Positions 1 to 10,330 of a stretch of 64,000 nt of DNA are shown piece after piece; position 1 is the stretch's first letter, and the number at the start of each line of letters is the position of its first letter. This stretch comes from Coenobita brevimanus (lineage: Eukaryota > Arthropoda > Malacostraca > Decapoda > Coenobitidae), in contig CM064653.1 of NCBI GenBank assembly GCA_032717465.1, positions 34,777,603 through 34,841,602 on the forward strand. Reading direction: 5' to 3'. The position numbers and the translations under genes are program-made. The notes under the pieces are model-generated. The model made no database searches. It saw nothing but the letters and a program-made list of their open reading frames with translations, and had not been told where the DNA came from.

Positions 1-314
1 TTCTACATTTACTGATATCCATTCAAACACATTCATTTGCAAAAATACACAAGTGCCAGCAAGGAGGAGAAGGGACAGAAACCTCACAGCACCATGCACC
101 GCACGAGTGGGTCAACTGCGCAGTGCAATCAGGGGACATCCTCGCAGCAGGGCCCAACAACAGAGCTGGGTTATCTCCTGCCACATCATCCAAAGTGAAT
201 ATAGGAACTCGTTCCTCTACCCAGACACCTGACCTGGACAAGCTGATCACTGACCAAATGCGGGAGAATATCCCCTCAGGGCTGCGTCATCATTTATTCA
301 TTCACAATTTCTCT

Positions 315-600
315 TCATTTATTTCTGTCACGCACAGCCACTCTTCATTGCTCAACAGACATCCCTCTCGCATCCAGCACTCTCTTGACACTGTCCATCC
401 ATCCTATTCGTGGTCTCCCTCTCTGCCTTACACCTCTCACATCAAATCTAGTTATGTTTTTCACCAATCGCTCATTATCCATTCTCTCCATATGCCCAAA
501 CCATTGCAACACCCTCTGCAGTGTGGTCATCTCTTGAAAAGCAGAGTAGATCTTATTCACATCATATACTGTAGCATGAGGCAAGCCAACCAAGGTGCTG
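315..600 (-). pseudogene. LINE reverse-transcriptase ORF, C-terminal fragment
   Basis: The minus strand encodes about 80 residues with the post-RT C-terminal signature of APE-type non-LTR retrotransposons: WFGHMERM, then a basic GRPRIGW stretch before a final helix. The same domain ends LINE-A (FGHVERM, GRPRMRW) and the PHD-LINE here, but the residues differ enough to suggest a third family. No RT core, endonuclease or 3' tail is visible, so this is a truncated fossil. Bases 1-314 hold nothing I recognise. Confidence 0.62.
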
Positions 601-970
601 AGTGAATTTCTGAAAGTTTAAAACTTTTTCCAGGAATGGTATATGAAGGTCATAATGTCATTACCTCATTGGCTACAGTATTGCCACTGTGAAATGTCCT
701 TGTGTCATTGCAGGCTTGCTGTATTAAATTGAAATACTGGGAGAGAAAGGAGAGAAGGAGATATGTGAAGATAAGTAACCTGGAAGTGGTTCTGACATGG
801 CCATCCCTCTGCAGGGTCCCAGGATTGAGCAGGGTGGCTTCAGAGATGATGATGAAGCTCACTCAGACTTGAACTTATTGTCTATATAAATAGGATAGTG
901 CTGAACCAGTTCTTACAGCACTGAACTGTACAGAGTATATGAATGCTTTTTTTTTGTCTTGTTTTCTCAG

Positions 971-1164
971 AGTACCTTCTGCCCAGAAAAAAAGTCAGCA
1001 GAGAAATTTGGTCTTGGGTCTCAATATCTGCTAATGAATGAATTGGGTGAAGTGGCATCAACAGTGCTTGGAGACCCCAAGGTGACAGCAGTGCTAAACA
1101 AGTTCTCTGGCATGATAGACTTCTTCCACTTTTCTGATCAGTATTCAGGACCCAAACAACCAGA
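971..1164 (+). CDS. CCDC47: internal exon, CCDC47-like (PAT complex subunit)
   Basis: An open 194-bp segment lies between a pyrimidine-rich tract ending in TTCTCAG (acceptor AG at 969-970) and a consensus donor GTGAGT at 1165. The encoded residues include KFGLGSQYLL, MNELGEV and HFSDQYSGPK. From memory these match the C-terminal luminal part of CCDC47, which in vertebrates reads with the same order of a GL-rich start, SEMGEV and HFSDQFSGPK. CCDC47 is an ER membrane protein of the PAT complex, which chaperones multipass membrane proteins at the translocon. Codon use is balanced, unlike the surrounding repeats. The exon begins in phase 0 and leaves two bases of a split codon. I could not find the neighbouring exons, so introns on both sides are probably long. 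A retained pseudo-exon is possible but intact splice sites argue against it. Confidence 0.7.
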
Positions 1165-1959
1165 GTGAGTTTTAACTGTGTTTTGTGTTCCATCTTCCTG
1201 ATTACTTATTTTTTATAATGAAAATATTTAAAGTAATAAGCACCATAGAATTTCTGATACTGCCATCAAACACTTTGGCAGTTTTCTTCACTTTGTTTAA
1301 ACTCTTCATGTAACTTTTCTAAGGCTCCTTTAATTCATCTCTATTTCAGCTTTTGGCCCAGTGAAGTGATGAACTGTACAGAATGTTGGTACATTGTTAC
1401 TGTATAACAAAAACTAGTAATGTTCACCACAAATGTTTTTGTACAAACCCTTTTCTAAGTGTAAGGGGGGTTTAATTTTTTTTTTTTTTTTTTTTTCCTC
1501 ATTAGATATGGTTTTATGTTATACTTATTTGCTGTATAAGTGTGATATCTAAATTAAATATGAAAGCTAAAAGTGTACAGAATTGAAGCCAGCTGAAAAG
1601 CAGGTTTTTCCTTAAACTAAAACCCATTTCCCAATATCTTTTGGTAGGAGGTTGTGGAAGTACAGTGTCTAAGTGAAAGAACGTAAGCTTTCGTTGCCTT
1701 TCACTGCAGCAAAGTGTAGTAACGGATAGGAGACCACCTTGACCTGTGTGAAAATCCACAAGAGAGGCTGTGGAGTTGAGACTGGAGCTGGCCCCCAGAT
1801 GAAATCACTGGTGTCATAATCTGAGAAGTTCTGTGTAGCAGCGCCTGGTTGGTCCTGTATCGCTGGAGAGGGAGAGGAGGGCAGAACTGGGTGGTGTAGA
1901 AAGCAAACTGTGATGAGTGTATGGGGCCCTCTGTTGACTCATCAGTAAAGATCTTGCTT
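1165..1959. other. non-coding stretch, probable intron
   Basis: This follows the exon donor directly. It is AT-rich with a poly-T run at about 1476-1497 and no convincing ORF, TIR or tail. I see nothing else in it. Bases 601-970 upstream of the exon are similarly featureless apart from the acceptor tract. Confidence 0.5.
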
Positions 1960-2815
1960 TATATGTGCTACAAGATGATCTGTCTCAAGAATAAATTTTT
2001 CATTTAGCCCTGTCAAACATGTTCAACAACCTGTCTTTGGCATCATTGTTGACTTCAAGAAAATCACTTAGTTCCTTGTGATTGCTTGTTTTGCTGCTAC
2101 TGTCAAATCCTTGACTGCCAGAGGTGTCTCTTCCTCCTCAGTTACCTCCTTGATGAACATGTTGACAACTGTGGCAGGTCTAAGCTCCAACATTTCTTTT
2201 ATATCCTCCAATGGTGATCAGAGAAAACTTTCCCTCTGGATGATGCATGCAACCTTTGTTGCAGCTTCGAGATCATGTAGATTGGGGATAGGTGATTTGA
2301 TGGGGCAGGTTTCCAATCACTTCCACTGGTACATCTTTTCAGGCCTGTAGGAGGTTGATGGTGATGTTCTTAAGATGGAAGGATTTTCAGAATTCTTTCA
2401 GGGTCTGCATTAGTCTTGGATTCCTCCTGTCCACTTCCATACTACTGAGGTTGACCTCCATCCACCCCAGTTGTCCTCTTCCAGTCCTTTCAGCTCCACG
2501 CGTCTGTCAGTTGCTGGCAGCAGGTGTTAATTTGTGGTTTCAAAAAAAGAGCCCCATAAACGCAGACTATTTCCTGATCCGAAAGCTTGTTCTAGGCAGA
2601 AGTGTTTGGCAGTAGGAATACAACTTCCTCAACATGATGATTGACTAGGTTGTCTGATAGGAACTCCAGGGCAGTTATTATGTCTGGACCACCTTTAAGC
2701 CAAATTCATTTGCAGTAGACTTCTGCCATAGGTATGAACAACTTGTTGAATGACTTTATGGCTGACTTATCCGTGCCTTATCCCCTAGCATTATGGTCCT
2801 GCTGTATCCACAGCC
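1960..2815 (-). pseudogene. Tigger/pogo (CENP-B-type) transposase fossil
   Basis: Read on the minus strand with several frame changes, this stretch keeps the order of the C-terminal half of a Tigger DDE transposase: a VEEVVFLLPNTS motif (family form VFLPPNTTSLLQPMDQG) near 2630, a TLKEF-KSFHLKNI stretch near 2390 (family: LKEFWKSFNI), then an acidic EVTEEEE segment and an FLEVNNDAKDRLLNMFD tail near 2000-2170. In-frame stops and frameshifts are frequent, so it is old and inactive. The N-terminal HTH domains and the first catalytic Asp are not visible. TIRs were not located. Confidence 0.55.
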
Positions 2816-2865
2816 ACTGCAGATTTTGCATCCACAACAGGGCTGGATCTACAATTTTAAATAGG

Positions 2866-3545
2866 GAGGGGAAGGGAGTGATTTCTGACAAAATTACCCC
2901 ATAATGCGCTTAAGAAATTAAAAAAAAAAATAATAATAATAATTAGGAAAACAATAATATAGCCAAATGCAGGTGCAGTAAGATTCATTGCATATATTTT
3001 AGCAAATAACATTGTTCTTTTATTATAAGTAATCATTGTTCTTCCAAAAATAGGGGCACAAATGCCTCCCTTACCCTCCTCCCCCAAATCTTTTGCCTTC
3101 ACAATTAAAGTGGAATGGGTTAACTGGTGAATAAACGAGTAGTCTGAGCTTGCAGTCCTCATGTGTGTTACCACGGAGTTTTGTATGATAGGGCACTCCT
3201 TGTGAGGGGGGAGTGATTCCTGATAAAACTACCCCTTAATGCATTTAAGGAATTTAAAAAAACTCAATTTATTTTGTTTTAATCATTAGGAAAACAATAA
3301 TATAGCCAAATGCAAGTGCACTTATAAGATTTGTTGTATGTATTTTGGCAAATAAAATTGTTCTTTGATTATAAGTAATCATTGGCCCTCCAAAAATAAG
3401 GGCACATATGCCTACCATGCCCCCCCCCCCCAACTCCTTGCCTGTTAAGCAACATGGAATGAGTCAACTGGTGAATAAATAAGTGGTCTGAGCTTGTAGT
3501 CCTTATTTGTGTTACCACAGAGTTGTTTGATGAGGCATTCCTTGC
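2866..3545. repeat. two-copy tandem duplication, about 345 bp each
   Basis: Copy one (about 2866-3205) and copy two (about 3206-3545) share the same order of blocks: GAGTGATT-CTGA, the ACCCC-TAATGC block, AGGAAAACAATAATATAGCC, ATAAGTAATCATTG, TGGTGAATAAA, then the GAGGCATTCCTTG end. Identity looks roughly 80-85 percent by eye. A short TAA microsatellite sits in copy one and a C-run at 3421-3431 in copy two. There is no coding potential. Confidence 0.75.
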
Positions 3546-3729
3546 TGGCTTTGAAGCCTGTCACATGTCTTTCCTCCTGTGTTGAGATGATAGAGGAAGA
3601 TAGGCATTTCTAAAACAGCCCAGTTTCATCCATATTAACCCTTGCTGAGCTGCAGACCTCACACAAGGCACAATGAAGGTCTGCATGGGCCACGCTACAA
3701 GCCTCATATGAGGTACGGTTTATTTCTAT

Positions 3730-3917
3730 CATCCAACCCTATGTTGCCCCATGAGAAGCATAGGAACCAGGGGCTAGGCAAGTTGGTCCATACATTTAAG
3801 ATGAGAGTGACCAGCCACACTCATCCCTGAGTGACATTACATGAGCAATAAAGCCCAACCATCCCTAGGATATAAACCTACACAGGCTCAATCCGATCAC
3901 AGTGCTTCAGTTACCCA
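3730..3917 (-). repeat. SINE-C copy 1, 3' part (split by piggyBac-type element)
   Basis: This matches the minus-strand orientation of a SINE-like repeat seen intact at 53170-53670 and 34889-35370: tail side CATCCAA-CCTA, then CCCCATGAG, AAGATGAGAGTGACCAGCC, ATATAAACCT, and an end at CCCATTAA. The remainder resumes at 6500 with AACCACCAGGTGCC. The interruption lies in a TTAA where the uninterrupted copy at 35095 reads CCACTAAACCACC. Confidence 0.75.
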
Positions 3918-3921
3918 TTAA

Positions 3922-6495
3922 CCCCTTCTTTACCGTAATGCATTTGACAGTACATGCGTACTTCCATTCTTAACCTCTTAAACACGGATCGTCGCATTTG
4001 CGACGCTCGCCAAAAAGGACATAACGGCGGAGCATCACGTTTGCGATTCGAGTTAATTTTGAATAAACGCGGGCAAGGGTGTTCCAGCTGGTATTGTCTA
4101 TCGGTACCACCACCCTTTAGCTACAATTAGCATACTTTACCTTTGTACTACTGACCTCCGTTATTGCCAAGTATCGCGTCCCCCCCCCCCACCACCACCA
4201 CCACGGCCCGGCCAGCCTGGCTGTGATACATGGCAGCACTCTGACTGCTCAGAACTGTAAATCTGCGCTCTCCTCTCACAAGCAGTTTATGCTAATAGGA
4301 AACGCTTGTTTCCCCAGTTGTAACACTAGCTTTTTTTCGCATGGTTTGCCCCTGTTTAGCGTCAGTTTACCGCATGCTTTCAAAGCGGCATTATGGCGAG
4401 TTCTAGCTCTTCCGAGTCAGTGCGAGCGGCCGACAGGAACGCGAATAAAGTGACGGGCGTAAGGCAGAATAAAAAGCGCGCTGCGTTGATCTTTTGGGAA
4501 GTAATTTGATTGAAAATAATGTAGTATACATGTTTTTAACTGTGAAAATGGAAATGTTTGTTGAGTGACGGGAAGACCGCCGCCTCGCTGCATGTCGGCC
4601 GTACGCTTCGTTGATTTTAGCCTTATTTTCAGTGCTTATTGTACAAATACAGATTCCAAACTACCTGTATGTTGTAGTATAAAGTTTACTATGACAGAAT
4701 GAGGCTGTGGTGGAGGGGAAACCATGTTGCTGGAGGTGTGAAAGTGAAGATTTGGTTACCCAACTTTGCAGGTCTCCACAAGTCCTTGGGTAGTCCACGA
4801 AGGCTCAACACCTGTCTCTGGAGAAAGCTGAATGTAAGTACTATCTGCCATACCAAGTATAATGTTCTAGGGTTAATCTCTGATTTTTGGCTAATATTTT
4901 CCTACAGGTACTCAGACCGCGATACAACCCCGCCACCCGGGGGGGGTGGTCGGCTGTCCATGGCCACGCATTAGGGGTTAAAGCCATTGAGGTACAGAGA
5001 AAATTTTGGAACTACATATGTACTTCCAAACGTCATGGTTTCTGCACGGCTTTGCTGCCTCGATATGGCTCTTATAATCATTCCACGTGGTTTTCAGCTG
5101 CAGAAAAAGCTGGACTATATGGTAACACTCCTTTTTTCTCAACCAGTGGTAACATTATTATGTCATACATACGTCATGAAACCTCATTAGTTTTGACCAA
5201 TTTTAGACTGCATATATGATATAATTTCTCTGGCACCAATCAGATTATCAGTCTCCCCACCACAGAGTCTGCGACTTTTTGTCAAGTAAATTTGTGGATG
5301 ATGACTTAGTGTACCTGCAGCCTTGGAGGGAATGTGTACTCTGCGCTAAACCTTGCCACAGACCCCCATTTTACAGAAATGGAGTGAAGTGATGAGGATT
5401 TTACCCTCCATTTAGAGAGTGAGCTGGATGAATCTGATAATGAGTGGTTGTCTGAGGAAAGTGACAGTGATCCATTGTATGAGCCGAAAGAGAGTGAGGG
5501 TGGGAACACAGATGACAATGAAAGTTGTGTCAAGTGTGTCTGCCTCGAGTTCTGACTCCTCTTCAACTCCTTACACATTTAGGTTACTGGGTGACCCTTT
5601 TTCAGACAAAAGACCAAATGATTTGCCGAATGTGGTGGAAGGTTTTCCAATTGTGCGTCTGAAAGTAGTTCATGAAAATGAAAATCACCACTACAGTGTG
5701 TTTGATAGTTTCATGTTTATGACAAAAGAGAGTGCAGAACATTTTTTCTTGGAGCAACGCACATGCAGACAAATTTTTCATTGTGAACCCAACAGAAAGC
5801 AAGAGGAATTTCATTGATAGGAGATGGGTTGATGTAACTGAAAGTGAGTTCTTTGTGTTTCTTAATGTTTAGCTGAACGTTACCAGGCCTGGCACGACCA
5901 GTAACCCACACCATTCCTTTCTCACATCTTTCTCTTACTATCCCTTCTTTTTCTCTTCCTTTTATTTTTCTTTACTTTTATACTTCCTACACCCATATTC
6001 TTTTCCATTTACATCAATTTTTCCCCTCTTCCTTCATTTTTTCTTCACTTCTTTCATTCTTCATCATCGCGTATGGCCTTGCCTTGCCTGGTTGCGTCTG
6101 CCTCGGAGTGCACCTGTATATAGGTCACCTTCTTACCTACAAAAAACCTGTTATTTACTGCAAGAAATCAACAAGATAAGTAAATACACATATAAACTGT
6201 GCATGTTACTGTTTTCAAACCTAAATATTTATTGGTTATTTATGTACGTATATTTTAACAAAACTTATGGATAAAACAAAAATATGTAATATTTTTGTTT
6301 ATTGTTTTTTGGCACAATCTTTTGGGGTCTATCTGATCACTGATGTTAAAAAAAATATGTAACGCGAAGTTATTAGCTTGGACGTGATAATGAATTACCC
6401 CCCAACACCCGATGCACCAAAAATGTTACATGACAACTTGATGTGGGAAGGACGGTGGCCGCTGACGCAGAACATGGTGCTCGGTAAATAAGGGG
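3922..6495. mobile_element. piggyBac-type element, degraded, TTAA target duplication
   Basis: The element is bounded by TTAA at 3918-3921 and 6496-6499. Left terminus CCCCTTCTTTACCG mirrors the right terminus, whose reverse complement is CCCCTTATTTACCG. TTAA duplication plus a CCC-start terminus is the piggyBac hallmark. It sits inside SINE-C copy 1. A second TTAACC terminus-like sequence at about 3973 may be another piggyBac end. It contains a C-rich CCACCA tract (4190-4203), an acidic N-terminal transposase remnant near 5388-5555, and a short segment near 4750-4900 (LPNFAGLHKS peptide) that recurs in opposite orientation near 54040 inside another TTAA element. Confidence 0.75.
5388..5555 (+). 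pseudogene. acidic N-terminal remnant of piggyBac-type transposase
   Basis: One frame gives SDEDF followed by ESELDESDNEWLSEESDSDP and ends at a TGA at 5553-5555. Such Ser/Asp/Glu-rich leaders precede the DDE domain in PGBD/piggyBac transposases. A second open frame (5419-5817) overlaps and encodes PYTFRLLGDPFSDKRP and similar residues, which could be the frameshifted continuation. No DDD core is recognisable. Confidence 0.45.
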
Positions 6496-6499
6496 TTAA

Positions 6500-6746
6500 A
6501 CCACCAGGTGCCATAATTTGGTTATAATATTATCACCCTGCGTAGTAAATGGTTTCCTGGTGTACAGGGAACCATTTGGCTTTTCACTCAGTGTGGAGTC
6601 ACCCATAGGCTGAAAGAAGAGGAAAGAATGAAGGAAAGAAAAATCGAAGAGGGAGTGTAAAGCCATCTGTAGGCAGAAGGAAGACGAAAGAATGAAGGAA
6701 AGACAGAAGAGGAAGGAAAAGAGGAAAGGGCAGACACCCTTGGGTG
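6500..6746 (-). repeat. SINE-C copy 1, 5' part
   Basis: Continuation of the SINE split at 3917. It has ACCACCAGGTGCC, TAGTAAATGGTTTCCTGGTG, then the GGAAAG-GAATGAAGGAAAG purine-rich body, and ends in GGGCAGACACCC, the same 5' boundary as the 35355 copy. The open frames across it on the minus strand (6496-6849) are not a gene. Confidence 0.72.
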
Positions 6747-7350
6747 GATATTGGCTTCTTTCCAAAAATTTCCAAGAGTAGGGAATGAAGAAGTACGTAT
6801 GCATAGAGTGAATAATTTGGCTAGAGCAGAAGCAAGTTCTGGGGTGCACTTTTTCAAAACAATTGGAGGAATTCCATCTGGGCCCACAGCTCTGTTGGTT
6901 GGTAAATTGTCTGGGATGGATTTTATGTATCTAGTATGTATTATAAGTGGAGTAGTTTTGGGAGAGTCAAGTTATAGTACTGGGCCATTCTGACTGACTT
7001 CCTCTAATGTAGAGTTTCTGGCAAATGTACTGGCAAGGATATTTGCTTTACCACTTGGGTCATTTGTAATGTTACTCTCTGAAGATGTTAGTGGGGAATG
7101 GGTGATGACTTATTAAAGTTATTATTCAAAGAATTGAGAGTTGACCAGAATATTCTATTGTCATTAGGACTGTTTAGTAGTTTGGATGTTTGGTTGTGAA
7201 GAAATTTTGACTTAGCGAGATTTATTACTGCTATTGCATGGTTTCTAGCAATTTCAGATGTTTTTTTTATTTTAAGAGTTTTATGCTAATGACTTTTGGG
7301 TGGCCATTGCTCTGGCACAATTGCTGTCAAACCATTTGAAGCTCATGTTA
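6747..7350 (-). pseudogene. jockey-like LINE, RT 5' half, inverted
   Basis: The minus strand reads through an RT ORF of the jockey-like group: KWFDSNCARA, ARNHAIAVINLAKSKF, SNITNDPSGKANILASTFARNSTL, then the RT motif GPDGIPPIVLK and the following ELASALAKLFTLCI and NIHP. There are a few frame breaks. It stops before the palm motif, and the C-terminal half of the same type of ORF continues on the opposite strand from 7351. Together they look like a 5'-inverted LINE insertion with an internal deletion. Confidence 0.65.
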
Positions 7351-8100
7351 CCACATGAACTGGTTCAACCATATCCTTGTCTCATTTAATGCTAGTAAGG
7401 CCAAATATATACAATTTACAAATGGACAGATATTGCCAGATTCATATATTACCTTCAATGCAACTGATATTCCTGTCTCCAAAAGTATTGAAATTCTTGG
7501 TGTCTCACTTAACAGTGCACTCAGCTGGACCTCTCATGTCAGATCACTTTGCTAAAACCACCTCAAAGAATCGTGGATTATTGTACAGAGTCCGTAACTT
7601 CCTCACTAATGAGCAGTTAGCTATAATTTATAAGTCATGTGCACTCTCAGTTTGAATATTGCTCTCCCTTGTGGAATGGATATGGAGAGGTTGCGCTAAA
7701 GCAACCAGACAAAATTCAGAACAAAGTTGTCGCAATTATTAATAACCCTGCTGTTATAAATAAACTACCTCCTCTACAGGTAAGAAGGAATGTTGCCTCC
7801 TTTGCATTATTTTACAGATATTTTATGGCAAATGCTCAGATGAAGTTGCATCCATTGTGCTACCTCTCCATGCATTCCCTCGTGCTGCACGGGCATCTGG
7901 TAGTGCTCATGACTTGAATATCACACAGCCATAATGCAGAACTTCTGCCTATAGGAATTCTTTTATTCCCCGAACTGCATCTGTCTAGAACTCACTTCCC
8001 CAGAGTTGTTTCCCCCCAAACTTCAACCTACAGCTGTTCAAGATGAACTGTTATAGATATTTTATGAATGGAGGATATCAGTAATCTGGGGTATGGATTT
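7351..8100 (+). pseudogene. jockey-like LINE, C-terminal half, forward
   Basis: Reading frames on the plus strand encode the post-RT region: VSFNASKAKYIQF, IEILGVSLNSALSWTSHV, a YKSCA segment, FEYCSPLWNG, DKIQNKVVAIINNP and LPPLQVRRNVASFALFYRYF. These are the ordered blocks that follow YADD in jockey-like elements (EILGV, EYCSPLW, FYRYF). Frame changes occur near 7550 and 7650. The tail reaches a T-run near 8100. The YADD motif itself is absent between the two halves. Confidence 0.68.
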
Positions 8101-8228
8101 TTTTTTTTTTTGTTCATTAGTTTTTCCTTTCTCTGTTTTGTTATTTAAAAAAAAAATTATAATCCCAGGCCACACCAACAACTTTTTCATGGTTATCAGG
8201 TCTCCACAATGTCCTTTTTTGTGGCATG
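8101..8228. other. unassigned stretch with T and A runs
   Basis: This lies between the jockey-like tail and the LINE-A insertion. It contains a T-run at 8099-8111 and an A-run at about 8149-8156. I recognise nothing else. Confidence 0.4.
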
Positions 8229-8240
8229 GGTTAGGCTCAT
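8229..8240. repeat. target-site duplication of LINE-A copy 1, left
   Basis: GGTTAGGCTCAT here is repeated exactly at 10319-10330, on the other side of the rearranged LINE copy. A 12-bp direct repeat is a normal LINE target duplication and proves that both inverted halves entered in one event. Confidence 0.85.
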
Positions 8241-9300
8241 TGTACATACTCTTCACAGCATTCAACAACTTCCCATCTACTCCATATATTCTTAATACTT
8301 TCCACAATCCTTGTCTATCCACCCTGTCATATGCTTTCTCCAAATCCATGAAAGCCGCATACAACTTCTTTCCCTTCTCTAGAAACTTTTCCAATAAAGA
8401 TCTGTGAATGAATATCTGATCTACACAACCTCTTCCCTTCCTAAAGCCTCCCTGTTCTTCTCCAACTAATTTCTCTGTTCTTTCTCTAACTCTGTCAATA
8501 AGTATCCTACCATACACTTTTCCTATTATACTAAGAAGACAAATGCCCCTATGATTACCACACACTTCTTTTTCCCCTTTTCCTTTGTACAAGGGAATAA
8601 TTATACCTGACTTCCAATCCTCCGGGACTCTACCTTCCTCCCAGGCCAATCTGCACATCTTCCACATCCATTCTGCTACTATCTCTCCCCCATGCTTCAG
8701 CATTTCACCACACACTCCATCAATTCCTGGGGCTTTCCCTGATTTAACTTTCTTCATTGCTTCCACAACTTCTATCCTACTGATTTCTTCCTGTCTTCTC
8801 ACCTCCCTCCTTCTCCCAGCCATTCCCCAGCCACTTATACTCGCATTACTTCCATCCTCCACGTTTAACAATTCCTTAAAGTGTTCTCTCCATCTGCTCA
8901 CTTTTTCTCCCTTCTCCACTAGTAATCTACCATTTTTATCTTTCACTCCCCTGCTAACTTCACTTCCACCCTGTCTTACTCTTTTCACCTCTTTCCAGAA
9001 CATTTTCTTACAGTCCCTCCACTTTACACTCAAATTCCTTCCAAATTCCTCATCCACTCTCTTCTTACTCTCTCTTACTAATCTTTTCACCTCTCTCTTT
9101 CTTTCTACATATAACTCTCTCTTCCGCCTCTCAACTTCTTCCATGCCCCTATTTCTCATCCATTCATTGTATGCTTTCTTCTTTTGTGCCACAGCCCGTT
9201 TCACCTCTTCAGTCCACCACGCTGTTCCTTGCACCCCCCTCCGTCTTCTCTTCCTTCCACACACCACATCACATGCTGCACATATTTCTTCTGTAAATAT
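8241..9300 (-). pseudogene. LINE-A RT N-terminal part, inverted segment
   Basis: Open on the minus strand from 9300 to about 8240. It covers the linker after the endonuclease (FTEEICAACDVVCGRKRRRRG, EEVKRAVAQKKKAYNEW), a long Lys/Arg/Glu-rich region, then RT motifs GKAPGIDGVCGEML, GIIIPLYKGKGEKE, NHRGICLLSIIGKVYGR, GGFRKGRGCVDQIF and FMDLEKAYDRVD. No internal stop appears in this segment, so the copy is young. The ORF runs on by chance into flanking DNA beyond 8241. The spurious plus-strand frames across this stretch (8585-9343) are shadows. Confidence 0.85.
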
Positions 9301-9308
9301 GTGCAGCA

Positions 9309-10292
9309 TGCGAAGGCTGCAGTGCGTGTGGATGGTGAACTAAGTGAACTTTTCTCTTTGAAAGTTGGGTTGAAACAGGGATGTGTCATGTCTCCATGGT
9401 TGTTCAATCTGTACATGGATGGGGTAATAAAAGAGGTACAAGGTAGAGTAGTGGATGTTGGAGTGGCCCTGGTGAGAGAGGATAGTGTTTGGAAACTCCC
9501 TGTACTGTTGTTTGCAGATGATACTGTGTTGTTGAGTGAAGCCGAAGGGGAGCTGCAAGGCTTGGTGGATGAGTTTGAGAGAGTGTGTGTAAGAAACGGA
9601 ATCTAAAGGTGAATGTAGGGAAGAGTAAAGTGATGGTTTTTGAGAGAGGTGAAGTCAGTGAATGTACAGCGAGGTTGGATGGTGAGGAATTGGAAAATGT
9701 GAGTACGTTTAAGTACTTGGGTAGTGTGATGAGTAAGGATGGAGGTTTGGAGGGTGAAGTGCTTGAAAGGGTACAGCAGGGTAGAAAGGTTGCTGGTTCT
9801 TTGAAAGCAGTGATAAGAAACAGGGAAGTGAGCATGGAAGTGAAAAAGTTACTTCATGACAGTATTGTGATACCAACTCTAACGTACGGAAGTGAAGCTT
9901 GGACGTTGTTGGAAGGACACAAGTCAGGAGTGAGAGCCGTGGAAATGAGTTATTTAAGAGGAGCCTGTGGAGTCACATGGAGAGACAGGCTGACAAATGA
10001 GGATATAAAGGAGCGTTGTGGTGTTGATGTGGATGTGATAGGAAGTGTTATGAGGAATACACTGAGGTGGTTTTGCCATGTGGAGAGGATGGAGGGTGAA
10101 AGACTGACGAAGAGAGTGTATGTGAGTGAGGTGGAGGGGGAAAGAGGGAGGGGGAGGCCGAGGATGAGATGGAGAGATGGGGTGGAGAGGTATATGAGAG
10201 AGGGGGGTGTGAGTTGGGAGCAGGGGAGTGAAATGGCGGGGGACAGGGCGACTTGGAGGCGATTTGTTTGTGGCCACCCCAAATGGGATTGA
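9309..10292 (+). pseudogene. LINE-A RT C-terminal part, forward segment
   Basis: The plus strand encodes FSLKVGLKQGCVMSPWLFNLY, the catalytic FADDTVLLSE, then VNVGKSKVMVF, STFKYLGSVMSKDG, LTYGSEAWTLLEG, CHVERM and RPRMRWRDGVERYM, ending at TGA before GGCGTCTGGCAATAGATA. A 2-bp insertion around 9590 (GTGTGTGTAAGAAA versus GTGTGTAAGAAA in copy 2) shifts the frame, splitting it into 9184-9606 and 9585-10292. Confidence 0.85.
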
Positions 10293-10318
10293 GGCGTCTG
10301 GCAATAGATAGATAGATA

Positions 10319-10330
10319 GGTTAGGCTCAT
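10319..10330. repeat. target-site duplication of LINE-A copy 1, right
   Basis: GGTTAGGCTCAT follows the GATAGATA tail and matches 8229-8240 exactly. Confidence 0.85.

Larger units (their letters stand above)
8241..10318. mobile_element. LINE-A copy 1, 5'-inverted (twin-primed) insertion
   Basis: LINE-A is an APE-type non-LTR retrotransposon (RTE-like by its C-terminal domain and (GATA)n tail; clade not settled). In this copy 8241-9300 is the reverse complement of the RT 5' part, 9309-10318 is forward, and about 8 bp at the junction (GTGCAGCA) are filler. Against copy 2 the inverted part ends at the sequence GAAGAGTATGTAC and the forward part starts at GCGAAGGCTGCAG, which are adjacent in an uninverted element. 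Nothing essential was lost at that joint. The tail is (GATA)3 and the flanks are a 12-bp TSD. Confidence 0.88.

Noticed and set aside
1514..3174. Minus-strand small ORFs 1514-1759 and 2857-3174
   Set aside because: Short, low-complexity, partly over poly-A/T and the tandem duplication.
8585..9343. 252-codon plus-strand ORF
   Set aside because: Antisense shadow of the LINE-A RT, which explains the Pro/Ser/Leu-rich sequence.
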